A stretch of 64,000 bases of DNA from Chitinophagaceae bacterium. GTDB taxonomy: Bacteria > Bacteroidota > Bacteroidia > Chitinophagales > Chitinophagaceae. Where the stretch lies: assembly GCA_016787085.1 (NCBI GenBank), contig JAEUVJ010000013.1, forward strand, positions 62,001 to 126,000. Direction: 5' to 3'. Position numbers and translations under genes: made by a program. Below the pieces are notes generated by a model. It did not search any database, was not told the origin of the DNA, and was given only the letters and a program-made list of their open reading frames with translations. This document shows, in pieces, positions 35,596 to 45,187 of the stretch. The first letter of the stretch is position 1, and each line of letters opens with the position of its first letter.

Positions 35596-36681
35596 TCAGC
35601 TAAAAGGTATCTTGGCTACCTGCGCCTGTAGTAATTTATCACGCACCTTGATGTAAATATCCGTTCCGATACCGGCGAAGGCTGTCCGTACATACCCCAT
35701 CCCGATCGCTTTGCCAAGACTTGGCGATTGTGTGCCTGATGTGACGACACCAATCGTAACGCCCAATTGATCTTTTATCTCGTAGCCATGACGGGGTATC
35801 CCCTTTTCGATCATTTCAAATCCTACCAGTTTTCTTTCCAGGCCTTCCTTTTTCTGTTTTTCAAATATTGCTTTTGAAGTAAAGTCTTTGGTGAATTTGG
35901 TGATCCAGCCAAGCCCCGCCTCTAAAGGAGAGGTTGTATCGTCAATATCGTTCCCATATAAACAAAAACCCATTTCTAACCGCAACGTATCCCTCGCTCC
36001 GAGCCCGATGGGTTTTAATCCTTGCGGGGTTCCCTTTTCAAAAATGGCATTCCATATTTTATCGGCATTACCGTCTTTGTCTTCAAAGTAAATTTCTACT
36101 CCGCCGGCACCAGTATAGCCGGTTGCACTTATTAATACATTGTCTGCTCCAGCAAATTTCCCTTTGACGAATGTGTAATACTTCAGGTTCAGCAGGTCCA
36201 TGTTGGTCAGTGGCTGCAGGATCTTTGTCGCATTCGGGCCCTGTATGGCCAGCAGGCCTGTCTTATCAGAAACATTATGCATTTCTGCATTCTTCGTGTT
36301 GTACTTGCTTATCCAGTTCCAGTCCTTTTCAATATTCGAAGCGTTTACCACCAGCATATATACGTTGTTCTCTTCAATGCAGTAAACCAGCAGGTCATCT
36401 ACAATACCACCATTATCATTAGGCAAACAGCTATACTGGGCCTGCCCGGCCTTTAGTTTGGCCGCATCATTACTGGTCACTCGTTGTATCAGGTCAAGCG
36501 CATGTTCTCCTTTCAAAATGAATTCGCCCATGTGGCTGACATCAAATACTCCGGCATTTTTTCTTACAGCCGCATGCTCATCATTGATACCGCTGTAACT
36601 GATCGGCATATTATAACCGGCAAACTCAGCCATCTTTGCCCCAAGGGCTATGTGCTTTTTTGTAAAGGGAGTATTCTTCAT
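35596..36681 (-). CDS. gcvT: Glycine cleavage system aminomethyltransferase (T protein)
   Basis: A 361-residue T protein that transfers the methylene group from aminomethyl-lipoyl GcvH to tetrahydrofolate and releases ammonia. Family segments are [34 protein letters not shown], the folate-binding [32 protein letters not shown] and [19 protein letters not shown]. The ATG at 36681 gives the family start [17 protein letters not shown]; the longer frame upstream overlaps the promoter. No gcvH or gcvP is adjacent. An exact TACATTTG element lies 18 bases upstream. Confidence 0.96.
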   Translation of the reverse strand: MKNTPFTKKHIALGAKMAEFAGYNMPISYSGINDEHAAVRKNAGVFDVSHMGEFILKGEHALDLIQRVTSNDAAKLKAGQAQYSCLPNDNGGIVDDLLVYCIEENNVYMLVVNASNIEKDWNWISKYNTKNAEMHNVSDKTGLLAIQGPNATKILQPLTNMDLLNLKYYTFVKGKFAGADNVLISATGYTGAGGVEIYFEDKDGNADKIWNAIFEKGTPQGLKPIGLGARDTLRLEMGFCLYGNDIDDTTSPLEAGLGWITKFTKDFTSKAIFEKQKKEGLERKLVGFEMIEKGIPRHGYEIKDQLGVTIGVVTSGTQSPSLGKAIGMGYVRTAFAGIGTDIYIKVRDKLLQAQVAKIPFS

Positions 36682-36699
36682 GCAAGTTTTGTTAGTCCG

Positions 36700-36707
36700 C
36701 AAATGTA
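36700..36707 (-). promoter_or_regulatory. -7 promoter element of gcvT
   Basis: TACATTTG on the minus strand, exact TAnnTTTG match, 18 bases before the gcvT ATG; no TTG found at -33. Confidence 0.5.
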
Positions 36708-37122
36708 GGATGAAGCAGGTAATTTTTGTGATAATACTCATTCGGGGGCAAAGCGGGAAAATGACAATCATTATTTCGGGGTCCGGTCATATTTTATTTT
36801 ACCGGTCAGTGAAGGGAAATGATTACTACTGCTGGCAGTAAACAACTTTTTTAAAAAGCAAACCCGGCATCGAGGCATCTTCTCGATTCTTCCTGTGTCT
36901 ATTTACACCTCCTGCTAAACGACAGAATACCGGCTACTCTGGACGGAAAGACAATAGTAAGATTATTGGGGCCCGCTTTGTCAATCTGTTCCGGCTGACA
37001 TCTGTGGCAAACAGATTGCAACATATCCGGCAAACGCTTTCTCTGGCTGCTTGTTTCGAAAATCTGTTTCTCAGGTCAATACAACAATTCCATTTCTGGG
37101 GTTAATGTATATATAATGTAAC

Positions 37123-37170
37123 TCTAATATTATTATAATTAGAATTCGCTGCTTTATCAGGATACCTTTG
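37123..37170 (+). promoter_or_regulatory. Promoter with AT-rich palindrome, MscS-osmolyte operon
   Basis: TACCTTTG (37163-37170) is an exact -7 element. An imperfect 21-bp palindrome (37123-37143; arms TCTAAT and ATTAGA, eight of ten arm bases matching) ends 19 bases upstream, where the -33 element would be. This is a position where a bound regulator would control initiation. The ATG lies 42 bases downstream of the -7 element. Confidence 0.55.
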
Positions 37171-37212
37171 CCATTCCGCAATAGTATTTCTTCTTAACAA
37201 AAAGCAATCAAC

Positions 37213-38289
37213 ATGGGTAAGATGTGGAACCAGGTTTACTGGGGAAATACGGTATTACTTTACCTGCTGACAGCGGCTGGAATTATTATCGCCTGGCTAA
37301 TATTGAAAATCATTAAAGGAAGAATCATCGGCTTGTTGAAAACAATCGCCAGCCGTACTCATACAAACTTTGATGATTTGCTGGTCAAAGCAACTGAAAA
37401 ATTTATTCTTCCCCTTGTCTATCTTTTCATCAACTACCATATCATCCGCCAGTTGAACCTTTCTGAAAGAACAGAGAATGTCCTGGGCGTGGCTATGCTT
37501 GTAGTCAGTACTTTTTTTGTCATCCGGCTGATCAATTTCTCTCTCCACGGTGCTGTAGTTGTTTATATGGAGCAAAAAAATGAACCAGCTGAGCGTATAA
37601 AGCAGCTCAGTGGGATTTTGCTCGTGATCAAAGCAATCGTCTGGAGTCTTGGTTTTATCCTGCTGCTTGATAATATGGGTTATGATGTTACCACTATCAT
37701 CGCCGGGTTAGGAGTGGGGGGTATTGCCATTGCATTAGCTGCACAGAATATTCTGGGTGACCTTTTCAGTTATCTCGTTATATTTTTTGACAAGCCTTTT
37801 GAAGTAGGCGATTTTATCGTAGCCGGAAACGACAGTGGTGTGGTGGAAAAGATCGGAATCAAGACCACCCATGTACGAAGCCTTACCGGGGAGCAATTGG
37901 TGATGCCCAACAGTGAAATGGTAAAGGATGTGATACACAATTTTAAGCGACTGGAAAGAAGAAGGATTGTTTTTTCCCTCGGGGTGGTATACTATACTTC
38001 CGCTGGCAGGTTAAAAGGCATACCGTCGCTACTGAAGAATATTATATCAACGAAGGATAAGGCCACATTTGACAGGGCGCACCTGCAAAGTTTTGGTGAT
38101 TTCAGTATCAATTTCGAAATAGTTTACTATTTGGAGTCTGCAGACTATGTCGATTATATGGATACTCACCATGCCATTTGTCTTGACATCTTTGAGGTGT
38201 TTGAAAGAGAAGGAATAGAGTTCGCATTCCCAACCCAAACAATTTTTATGAGTAAACAGGGAAAGGAAGAAGCTCGTATCCTGAATTAG
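37213..38289 (+). CDS. MscS-family mechanosensitive channel
   Basis: A 358-residue inner-membrane channel that opens under membrane tension to release solutes during osmotic downshock. The N-terminal part has about four membrane helices. The pore-lining helix is the Gly/Ala-rich stretch AGLGVGGIAIALAAQNILGDLFSYLVIFFDKPFEVGDFI (about 170-208, in pieces), the most conserved part of the family. A beta domain with TTHVRSLTGEQLVMPN follows. It is 37 bases upstream of a HAD-GT20 gene on the same strand, suggesting one osmotic-adjustment operon. Confidence 0.93.
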   Translation: MGKMWNQVYWGNTVLLYLLTAAGIIIAWLILKIIKGRIIGLLKTIASRTHTNFDDLLVKATEKFILPLVYLFINYHIIRQLNLSERTENVLGVAMLVVSTFFVIRLINFSLHGAVVVYMEQKNEPAERIKQLSGILLVIKAIVWSLGFILLLDNMGYDVTTIIAGLGVGGIAIALAAQNILGDLFSYLVIFFDKPFEVGDFIVAGNDSGVVEKIGIKTTHVRSLTGEQLVMPNSEMVKDVIHNFKRLERRRIVFSLGVVYYTSAGRLKGIPSLLKNIISTKDKATFDRAHLQSFGDFSINFEIVYYLESADYVDYMDTHHAICLDIFEVFEREGIEFAFPTQTIFMSKQGKEEARILN

Positions 38290-38326
38290 TCTTTTATGGC
38301 TCCGCAAATTTTTAAATTGAACAGTT

Positions 38327-40597
38327 ATGCTTCTACTCGCAACTGACCTCGATGGAACTTTTCTTGGAGGGTTAAGTGTATATAAGCAACAGCTTTACCG
38401 GCTGGTGAGGGAAAACAAAGAAATAAGTCTGGTTTTTGTGACGGGCAGGGGTTTGGAGACTGTGATTCCCCTTTTAAGAGATCCCGTCATTCCGGAACCG
38501 GATTTTATTATCTGTGATGTCGGGGCTACCATTGTCAATGGGCAAACACTTGAGCCTGTTCAACCCCTGCAAGCGGATATTGAGTCCCGGTGGCCAGGGC
38601 GTTTACACCTTTACAACAAGCTTAAGAAAGTGAAAGGGCTTCGCTGGCAGGAAGTACCCCAGGCAAGACGATGTTCTTTCTTTTATGACGAAAGTACTGA
38701 CAAAGAGGAACTGTACAAGATTGCATCTTCGTCAGCTTGCGATGTACTCCTGTCTGCCGGAAAGTATGCAGATGTACTCCCCTCAGGAGTAAATAAAGGA
38801 TCATCCCTTAAAAAACTGATCAGCCTCCTGAACATCCCGGCTGATAAGATACTTGTTGCTGGCGATACATTAAATGATTTGTCATTGTATGAGGCAGGCT
38901 ATAAAGGGGTTGTAGTAGGAAACGCCGAGAATAAACTAGTCGAAATAACCAGGGAAATGGACCATGTGTACCTGGCAGAAAAAACTGGTTGTGGCGGTAT
39001 ACTGGAATCATTGAATCATTTTCATACATTCAGAAAATACTACCCGGAGGAAGGTATTCAAAGATCAGTGTCTGCACATGGTGACAACCAGTTACTAATG
39101 GTTTATCACCGGCTTCCCTATGATATAAAAGAAATAGATGGGGATAAGAAACGTATTCCGCCCCAGAGTCCAAATGGTATCATTCCGTCGCTGATGGGTT
39201 TCTTCAGCAGTGGGCGAACAGGCACATGGGTAGCCTGGGAAGAAGTGGAAAATCGTAAGGAAACACTGCGAAATATCTACCCGGACGAAAAAAGATTTCC
39301 AAACCTGCTGGTATCGCGGGTTGGGTTGACGAAAAGGGATGTCGAAATTTTTTACAAAGTCTTTTCAAAGGAAGCATTCTGGCCTACAATTTTTTCATTT
39401 ATTGATAAAGCCGCCTTCAATCATCAGCATTGGGAGCACTTTGTAAAAGTAAACAGGATGTTCGCAGAGAGAACAGCGGTAGAGGCCGATCATGGCGCTA
39501 CAGTATGGATTCATGATTATAATCTCTGGATGGTTCCGGGTGTATTGCGCCAGTTGAGACCCGACCTGGTAATTGCATTCTTCCATCATACCAGTTTTCC
39601 GCCAGCGGATATTTTCAATATCATTCCCTGGCGCGGAGAAATTATCGGCAGCCTCCTGCAATGTGATTATATAGGCTTTCATATTCCACGGTATGTAGAG
39701 AATTTTGTGGATGTAGTCAAAAGTCATATGCCGGTAGTGGTCAGGGAGGAATCAGGATGCACAGACAGGTTCCTTACATACAGTTGCCCGCTCGGTGTTG
39801 AAAGTATGACCCGCGCCATCGAAGCAGGAGGAAGGACTGTCAAACTTGGTGCACACCCGGTGGGTGTAAATGTTGATTACATAGAAGAATTGTTCAGCCG
39901 GTCCGCTACTGTAGACGCGGTAAAAAATATACAAGGTCAACTGGCCGACAAAAAAGTGATCCTTTCGGTTGAACGTTTAGACTATGTGAAAGGGCCCTTA
40001 GAAAAGATCTACGCTTTCCAGGAATTCCTGGAAGAACACCCGGAATTTCATGGGTCTGCAGAACTTATTAATATCTGTACGCCCCCGGCCAAAGGGATGA
40101 AGATTTATGAAAAGATACAGCAGGAACTGGAGCAGGCAGTTGGTAAGATTAACGGAAAATACTCCCGTTTAGACTGGACACCCATCCATTTTTTCTTCCG
40201 CTCTTTTCCATTTGAAGAGATCATTTCTTACTACGCCGTTGCGGATGTTGCCTGGATCACCCCCCTTCGGGATGGCCTGAACCTCGTAGCAAAGGAGTAT
40301 ATAGCGGCACAGGGATTCAGAAAAAACCGTAAGGGAGTATTGTTGCTATCTGAATTTGCTGGCGCCTCTGTCGAATTGGGTTATGCGCTTCGCACCAACC
40401 CTTATGACAGGAAATCGCTGAAAGATGGTTTGCTGCAAGCGCTGAATATGGAAGAATCCGAGAAGAATATGCGGATGAAAAGGTTGTTTGATTCGGTAAA
40501 GTATTTTGACATTGATCATTGGGCCAATGAGTTTCTTGAAGAACTCAAGAAAGTACAGGTCGAAAAGGAACCAGCCGTGCATGTAGCGCTGGTATAG
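38327..40597 (+). CDS. HAD phosphatase-GT20 fusion: glucosylglycerol- or trehalose-phosphate synthase/phosphatase
   Basis: A 756-residue bifunctional enzyme. The N-terminal HAD-IIB phosphatase (about 1-235) has motif I DLDGTF, motif II VTGRG, Lys in NKGSSLKKL and motif IV GDTLNDLSLYEAG. The C-terminal GT20 glycosyltransferase (about 255-745) has VERLDYVKGPLEKI, AKGMKIYEKIQQELEQ, WTPIHFFFRSFPFEE, ITPLRDGLNLVAKEY and LLSEFAGASVEL. This order (phosphatase first) and several GT20 residues recall glucosylglycerol-phosphate synthase/phosphatase fusions (GgpPS) more than the usual trehalose synthase-phosphatase fusions, where the phosphatase is last. Product assignment is inference. With the upstream MscS gene it probably makes and releases a compatible solute. 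Confidence 0.85.
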   Translation: MLLLATDLDGTFLGGLSVYKQQLYRLVRENKEISLVFVTGRGLETVIPLLRDPVIPEPDFIICDVGATIVNGQTLEPVQPLQADIESRWPGRLHLYNKLKKVKGLRWQEVPQARRCSFFYDESTDKEELYKIASSSACDVLLSAGKYADVLPSGVNKGSSLKKLISLLNIPADKILVAGDTLNDLSLYEAGYKGVVVGNAENKLVEITREMDHVYLAEKTGCGGILESLNHFHTFRKYYPEEGIQRSVSAHGDNQLLMVYHRLPYDIKEIDGDKKRIPPQSPNGIIPSLMGFFSSGRTGTWVAWEEVENRKETLRNIYPDEKRFPNLLVSRVGLTKRDVEIFYKVFSKEAFWPTIFSFIDKAAFNHQHWEHFVKVNRMFAERTAVEADHGATVWIHDYNLWMVPGVLRQLRPDLVIAFFHHTSFPPADIFNIIPWRGEIIGSLLQCDYIGFHIPRYVENFVDVVKSHMPVVVREESGCTDRFLTYSCPLGVESMTRAIEAGGRTVKLGAHPVGVNVDYIEELFSRSATVDAVKNIQGQLADKKVILSVERLDYVKGPLEKIYAFQEFLEEHPEFHGSAELINICTPPAKGMKIYEKIQQELEQAVGKINGKYSRLDWTPIHFFFRSFPFEEIISYYAVADVAWITPLRDGLNLVAKEYIAAQGFRKNRKGVLLLSEFAGASVELGYALRTNPYDRKSLKDGLLQALNMEESEKNMRMKRLFDSVKYFDIDHWANEFLEELKKVQVEKEPAVHVALV

Positions 40598-40603
40598 AAA
40601 ACC

Positions 40604-40632
40604 GAAAGCTCCGTTCCCGGAGCTTTCTTTTT
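40604..40632 (+). terminator. Rho-independent terminator of the osmolyte operon
   Basis: GAAAGCTCCG and CGGAGCTTTC form a perfect ten-pair stem with a TTCC loop and a T-run. Confidence 0.92.
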
Positions 40633-40676
40633 CCCGGCTGTTCTGGCAAAGAACCGGGTTCCAACTTCAACCTATT

Positions 40677-42848
40677 TCAGAAAAATGATTTAACAAGCGA
40701 GAAGCCGGGAGTGAGAATACCAGCGGTAGCTTCCTCTTCATCTTCCATGCTTTCTGGTCGCCTGCCCGATTGTTTCTTGTTTTGCCTTTCTTCCAGTTCT
40801 TTCAGTTCCTGTTTCTTGCGTTCAATTTCCCTCTGGATACGGATACTGTCGCTTTCTTCATTGGCATTGCCGTCATAGCGGTAATTACTCCTGTTGTTAT
40901 ATAGTTTGTTTCCAGAAGGGTCTTTTAACTCGCCGTCAATTCCCATCACATAATCAACACCTGTCCTGAAGTAGAAAGAACGGTCATTGTCAATATCAAT
41001 ATCTACAATCCTGTTACCCCGGTATCTTCTCTTAACCCTGAAGTTGACCATATTGAGTTTTTCGGTTACAGATTCATCAAAGCGGATCTTTTTATTTACG
41101 GGCACCTGTATTTCTATTTCAACATGCTGGCCACGGTATTTGCTTCCTTTATCTATTGAGAACCCGCTTGCAAGGTCTAATATGCTGTCCCTTGAGTAAA
41201 CTGTATATTCTATTTTATCTGCCCTTTCTTTTGCTTCTGTTTCTGTTTTGCCAAAACCAATTTTACGAACAGCAACATGGTAGGCTGAATCCATACTGGC
41301 TCTTATATCAAACTTTACCATAGACAACTTGAGGGTATCATCAGAAAGATCCCATCCCTCGCCATCATCATTCATCCATCCAAACCTTCCGGTGTATTCC
41401 AGTTCAGGTTGCGATACGGCAACGATCATTTTTTCACCCAATGGTTTATTCAGTTCGATCTCTTCCCTGGCGATACCTTCATCACGAAAATCCTTTGTTA
41501 AACTGGCGGCCAGCAGTACAGCGGACACCCAGCCCAGGGTCCAGAGAAAACCAAACGTCCAACCGAGATAACTATGACGGGAGCGAACCCGCATGATACG
41601 GCGCACCACCCATGTGATAAAAGCGATCAGCGGCACACCCAGGAAGAAGACCACTGTTCCCCAGGCATAGATCTGCTGCCATTTACTGGTCCATAAAAAA
41701 TTATTGACCGGCCACCAGGCTACGCCGCCAAAGATCAGGGCGATCATGGCTACGAATAAAGCAAAAGCAATAGTGCCAAAAATGAACAGGAAGAATGCTT
41801 TGAACAATACACCGATCACATGACCAATCCCTCTTCCGCCGCTACGGGCTGTTTCTCTTACTTCTGAAGCAAAGGCACGCCCTCTCGTGTTAGAGAATTC
41901 TTTCGCTTTGCTACTAAAGTTCTGAGCAGATTCTTTCACTTCTTCGCTCCAGTTCTTTACCCTGTCTTTTACGTTATCCATACCTTCTCTTACATTCTGG
42001 CGAATGGTATTCACATCCACCTTTTCCCCTCTCATTTCCATTTTCTCATACGGGCTCCTTGCTTCAGGAAGCACCATCCATAAGATAACATAGGCCAGGA
42101 AGAATGTACCGCTCAGTGAGCCAAAGACAATATTCGGAAAAAGGTCAAAATCACCTCTCCAGGTAAATCCGTTCAATATGCTGAGAAGAATGCTTAATAG
42201 AAGCGGGGCAGCAAAGATCAGCCTGACGGTAGATGTTCTGGCATTGAAATAAGCGGCCAGTCCGCCAGCCACGCCGCCGATCACCTTATCGTCGGGATTG
42301 CGGAATAATCTTTTTCCTGAATAGCCCTCCAGGTCCCGGTCAGGCAGAAATATCCAGAGCAGGATATAGATCAGGAAGCCCAGGCCAAAGCCGCCGAAAG
42401 TGATAATGGCAAAGAGAATGCGGATAATAGCCGGATCTGTGTTGAGGTAATTGGCTATACCGCTACACACGCCGCCAATAAATTTATCGCTGCTGTCCCG
42501 GTACAGCCTTCCCCTGCTTTTTCTTTCAGAGTAAGCGTACTCCTGTTTTGCACCCTGGCTCTTTGTGCTTGTATCATCGGTTGCTTCTGCATCAAAATCT
42601 TCCGGTCTTCCCATAGAAGCGACGATTTCTTCAATGTCGGCTTCGGTGACACAACTGGCGCCTTTGCGAACTTTTTCATTCATCAGCTCCGCAATGCGGC
42701 TTTCAATATCGTTGATGATCTCATCACGACCATCTTCGTGTGCAAAATATCGGCGTAAACTTTCAATATAAGCCTGCAGCTTTTCATACGCCGAATCTTC
42801 GATCGGTATCACCCGGCCGCTCAGGTTTATGTTGATGATCTTTTTCAT
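40677..42848 (-). CDS. PspC-domain membrane protein (two PspC domains)
   Basis: A 723-residue membrane protein. An N-terminal cytoplasmic segment (about 1-110, with ESRIAELMNEKVRKG) is followed by two PspC domains in tandem (RLYRDSSDKFIGGVCSGIANYL near 115 and RLFRNPDDKVIGGVAGGLAAYF near 182). More membrane helices follow, then a C-terminal domain of beta strands and a charged coiled coil (SIRIQREIERKKQELKELEERQ). PspC proteins sense envelope stress or act as toxin-like membrane proteins. In Bacteroidota this long form is typically encoded with a PadR regulator, as here, with a gap of 24 bases. Confidence 0.92.
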   Translation of the reverse strand: MKKIININLSGRVIPIEDSAYEKLQAYIESLRRYFAHEDGRDEIINDIESRIAELMNEKVRKGASCVTEADIEEIVASMGRPEDFDAEATDDTSTKSQGAKQEYAYSERKSRGRLYRDSSDKFIGGVCSGIANYLNTDPAIIRILFAIITFGGFGLGFLIYILLWIFLPDRDLEGYSGKRLFRNPDDKVIGGVAGGLAAYFNARTSTVRLIFAAPLLLSILLSILNGFTWRGDFDLFPNIVFGSLSGTFFLAYVILWMVLPEARSPYEKMEMRGEKVDVNTIRQNVREGMDNVKDRVKNWSEEVKESAQNFSSKAKEFSNTRGRAFASEVRETARSGGRGIGHVIGVLFKAFFLFIFGTIAFALFVAMIALIFGGVAWWPVNNFLWTSKWQQIYAWGTVVFFLGVPLIAFITWVVRRIMRVRSRHSYLGWTFGFLWTLGWVSAVLLAASLTKDFRDEGIAREEIELNKPLGEKMIVAVSQPELEYTGRFGWMNDDGEGWDLSDDTLKLSMVKFDIRASMDSAYHVAVRKIGFGKTETEAKERADKIEYTVYSRDSILDLASGFSIDKGSKYRGQHVEIEIQVPVNKKIRFDESVTEKLNMVNFRVKRRYRGNRIVDIDIDNDRSFYFRTGVDYVMGIDGELKDPSGNKLYNNRSNYRYDGNANEESDSIRIQREIERKKQELKELEERQNKKQSGRRPESMEDEEEATAGILTPGFSLVKSFF

Positions 42849-42872
42849 TTTGAGATATTTTTGGTTGAAGTA

Positions 42873-43217
42873 TTAGTTGGTTGTATCCGGTTTTTTATTT
42901 GCCAGGGCATTCACGCCATTCGAAAGTTCATTCCAGGTCTGCTCCAGTTCCTTATAGAAGGCTTCGCCTTTTTCTGTAAGAGAAAAGTATTTTCTCGGGG
43001 GGCCCGAATTGCTTTCAACCCAGCGATAGGTAAGCATATCCGCATTCTTTAGCCTTGTAAGAAGAGGATATAATGTGCCTTCCAGTATCTGCAGGTTCGC
43101 CGCTTTCATCTCTTCTACAATATCACTTGGATATGCCTCCCCGCGGCGGATAACGGATAGAATACAAAACTCGAGTATCCCCTTTCGCATCTGGCTCTGT
43201 GTATTTTCAATATTCAT
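42873..43217 (-). CDS. PadR-family transcriptional regulator
   Basis: A 114-residue winged-helix repressor. The DNA-binding part starts QMRKGILEFCILSVIRRGEAYPSDIVEEM, and the wing is YRWVESNSGPPRKYFSLTEKG. The last helix (FYKELEQTWNELSNGVNALAN) makes the dimer. The gene is the first of a two-gene operon with the PspC gene. Just upstream is a perfect inverted repeat overlapping the -33 element, so autorepression relieved by a membrane or envelope signal is likely. The ligand is not known. Confidence 0.93.
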   Translation of the reverse strand: MNIENTQSQMRKGILEFCILSVIRRGEAYPSDIVEEMKAANLQILEGTLYPLLTRLKNADMLTYRWVESNSGPPRKYFSLTEKGEAFYKELEQTWNELSNGVNALANKKPDTTN

Positions 43218-43285
43218 AACTCAGTTTTTATGATGATGGCCGGTAAGGTTTTAATTGTTTATCTGCCATTTTCTGTTTGACAAAA

Positions 43286-43331
43286 CAAAGATAGGGTGAT
43301 ATTTGGTACTTTGCAACACATAGTACCAAAT
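43286..43331 (-). promoter_or_regulatory. PadR-PspC promoter with perfect inverted repeat
   Basis: On the minus strand TTG (43316-43314), 20 bases, then TATCTTTG (43293-43286) is a full consensus promoter. ATTTGGTACT (43301-43310) and AGTACCAAAT (43322-43331) form perfect ten-base arms with an eleven-base spacer that contains the TTG. This is the expected place for a repressor. Confidence 0.8.
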
Positions 43332-43499
43332 AATTTAAGGTAATGGCTAATGAATAGCAGTGTATTTAAGTCTTATTTTACTTATTTTCAATAAATTAAG
43401 TATTTAAAATGGTATAATTGTCCTGGAAATAAGTTTTTACCAGTGGTTAATTTGACTGACAAACGAATCCCAAAATGGCCAATTCTATTACTTTGTAAC

Positions 43500-44516
43500 A
43501 TGCGGCTAAATACATTCTTAATAGCACTCGCTCTGCTTCTGTTCTCCTGTTCCGATAAATACAAAGCTTTTCAAAACCGCTATTCTTTCAGAAGTACAGA
43601 TGGAATGCCTGATTACAGTGATCTGAATTACTGGGCGGCCCATCCGGAAAAATGGGACCCTTCAGACAGTATTCCCCAGCCGCTTCGTAAGGAATCAAGG
43701 GATTCGCTGGCTGATGTATTTTTTCTGCATCCTACTACCTATACCCAAAGCATAAAAGCAAACAACGCCACGATTGATAACGACTACCTGAACGCAAAAA
43801 CAGATTACTCTTCCGTCCTTTACCAGGCCAGTGTATTCAACCAGTATTGCCGGGTATTCGCTCCCCGATACCGGCAGGCGTCCATTAAAGTTTTCTTTTC
43901 AAAAGAGGAAGAACAAAATGAGCAGGCTTTTACTATGGCCTATAACGATATAAAAAACGCCTTTGAATATTATCTGAAACATTGGAACAAAGGCAGGCCT
44001 GTTATCATTGCAGGACATAGCCAGGGCAGTAAGTTCGCGGAAAGGTTGTTAAAAGATTATTTTGAGGGCAAGCCACTATATGATCAGCTGGTAGTAGCCT
44101 ATATTGCCGGCTGGTCTGTACCTAAAGATTATTTTACATCACTTTCGATGTGTGCCGATTCAGTGCAAACAGGATGTATCTGCAGCTGGCGAACGTTCCG
44201 CAACGGCTATGTGCCTTCTTACCTGAGGTTTGAGAGGGGAAACTCTTTTGTCACTAATCCATTGACATGGACAACAGATAATCAATATGCCCCCCGAAGC
44301 CTGAATAAAGGAAGTGTATTGGTAAAGTTCAATAAGCTATACAAGCACACGACAGATGGAAGGATCGGTAACGGTTTTTTATATACCCGGAAACCAAGGT
44401 TTCCCTGGAGTTTTTTATACCTGACAAAGAATTATCACGTCGGCGACATCAACCTCTTCTATATGAATATCAGGGAGAACGTCGGACAGCGTATCCGGTC
44501 ATTTAATAAAAAGTAA
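43500..44516 (+). CDS. DUF3089 lipoprotein, alpha/beta-hydrolase-like
   Basis: A 338-residue lipoprotein (signal MRLNTFLIALALLLFSC with the lipobox Cys at residue 17) with the DUF3089 domain, an alpha/beta-hydrolase-like family. The start of the fold is SLADVFFLHPTTYTQS, the nucleophile elbow is GHSQGS in VIIAGHSQGSKFAERLL, and the C-terminus has GDINLFYMNIRENV. It could be an esterase or lipase, but no substrate is known. The ATG at 43500 is chosen over an upstream GTG because it begins the signal peptide. Its 3' end overlaps the broken exbD frame by 18 bases. Confidence 0.85.
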   Translation: MRLNTFLIALALLLFSCSDKYKAFQNRYSFRSTDGMPDYSDLNYWAAHPEKWDPSDSIPQPLRKESRDSLADVFFLHPTTYTQSIKANNATIDNDYLNAKTDYSSVLYQASVFNQYCRVFAPRYRQASIKVFFSKEEEQNEQAFTMAYNDIKNAFEYYLKHWNKGRPVIIAGHSQGSKFAERLLKDYFEGKPLYDQLVVAYIAGWSVPKDYFTSLSMCADSVQTGCICSWRTFRNGYVPSYLRFERGNSFVTNPLTWTTDNQYAPRSLNKGSVLVKFNKLYKHTTDGRIGNGFLYTRKPRFPWSFLYLTKNYHVGDINLFYMNIRENVGQRIRSFNKK

Positions 44517-45062
44517 TCTTTGTGCACGGGACATCCAATCTTCCTCTTCTTTGCCGGCGGAGAGCAATGCATATTTCTTCACCCCATTTATTGTGGCTTC
44601 ATCCAGTGCATCTATCACATTTTTATATGAGGCGCCCGGACCGGATTTTACCAGTAACATCAGCCCCATCCGTCCTTCTTTCTGATTATTCAGATCCAGC
44701 CATTACTGTTTCTCCCGGATCACTTTGCCCAGGCCATCTTTCACGGAAAAACTGGTAGTGTATACTTTATTCATTGCTGCCGCTTCTGCCCATTGTCCAT
44801 GATAGTAATAGACACGGTCTTTATCATCCAATAAAACAGTTAAAGCATCCGACTCCCCTAATGGCATCGGGTCACCACCCTCCTTTGGCATGGCCAGGTT
44901 TAGGGCAACAGGCTGGCTAAGCTGTACTGTCATGACAAAGAAAGTGATAAGGATAAAGCCGAGGTCAACCATAGGGGTCATATCAACCCGCAGGCTGTTT
45001 TTCTTTTGGCGTGCAAAACCCGGTCTGTACAGATTGCATGCACCTGTATTCATTTCTGTCAT
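44499..45062 (-). pseudogene. ExbD/TolR-like gene with in-frame premature stop
   Basis: Starting from ATG 45062 (or 45053), the frame encodes a short N-terminus, one membrane helix (VDMTPMVDLGFILITFFVMTV) and the first part of the periplasmic domain, then meets TAA at 44703-44705 after GLGKVIREKQ. The same frame continues without another stop to TGA at 44499-44501. It encodes LLVKSGPGASYKNVIDALDE and ATINGVKKYALLSAG, recognisable as the C-terminal half of Bacteroidota ExbD proteins. So one nonsense change splits an otherwise intact gene. The truncated product would be 44703-45062. ExbD works with ExbB and TonB to energise outer-membrane transport, but no exbB is nearby. A sequencing error at one base is possible. 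Confidence 0.75.
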
Positions 45063-45187
45063 AAGCGGTTTTGCCAATAAAGACGCTGGCCGGGTCTTTT
45101 TCCATAATGAGGTCATATCTGAAAGTGACGTCTGTCATGCTTACCCGTCCATGGTTCTTGTTACCTTTAGTATATAAAACCAAGGAT

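Larger units (their letters stand above)
36682..37212. other. Intergenic region between gcvT and the MscS gene
   Basis: About 530 bases. Near gcvT is the minus-strand TACATTTG element (36700-36707). Near the MscS gene is a plus-strand promoter with a palindrome (37123-37170). The roughly 400 bases between show no convincing reading frame, RNA hairpin or repeat to me. Confidence 0.5.
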
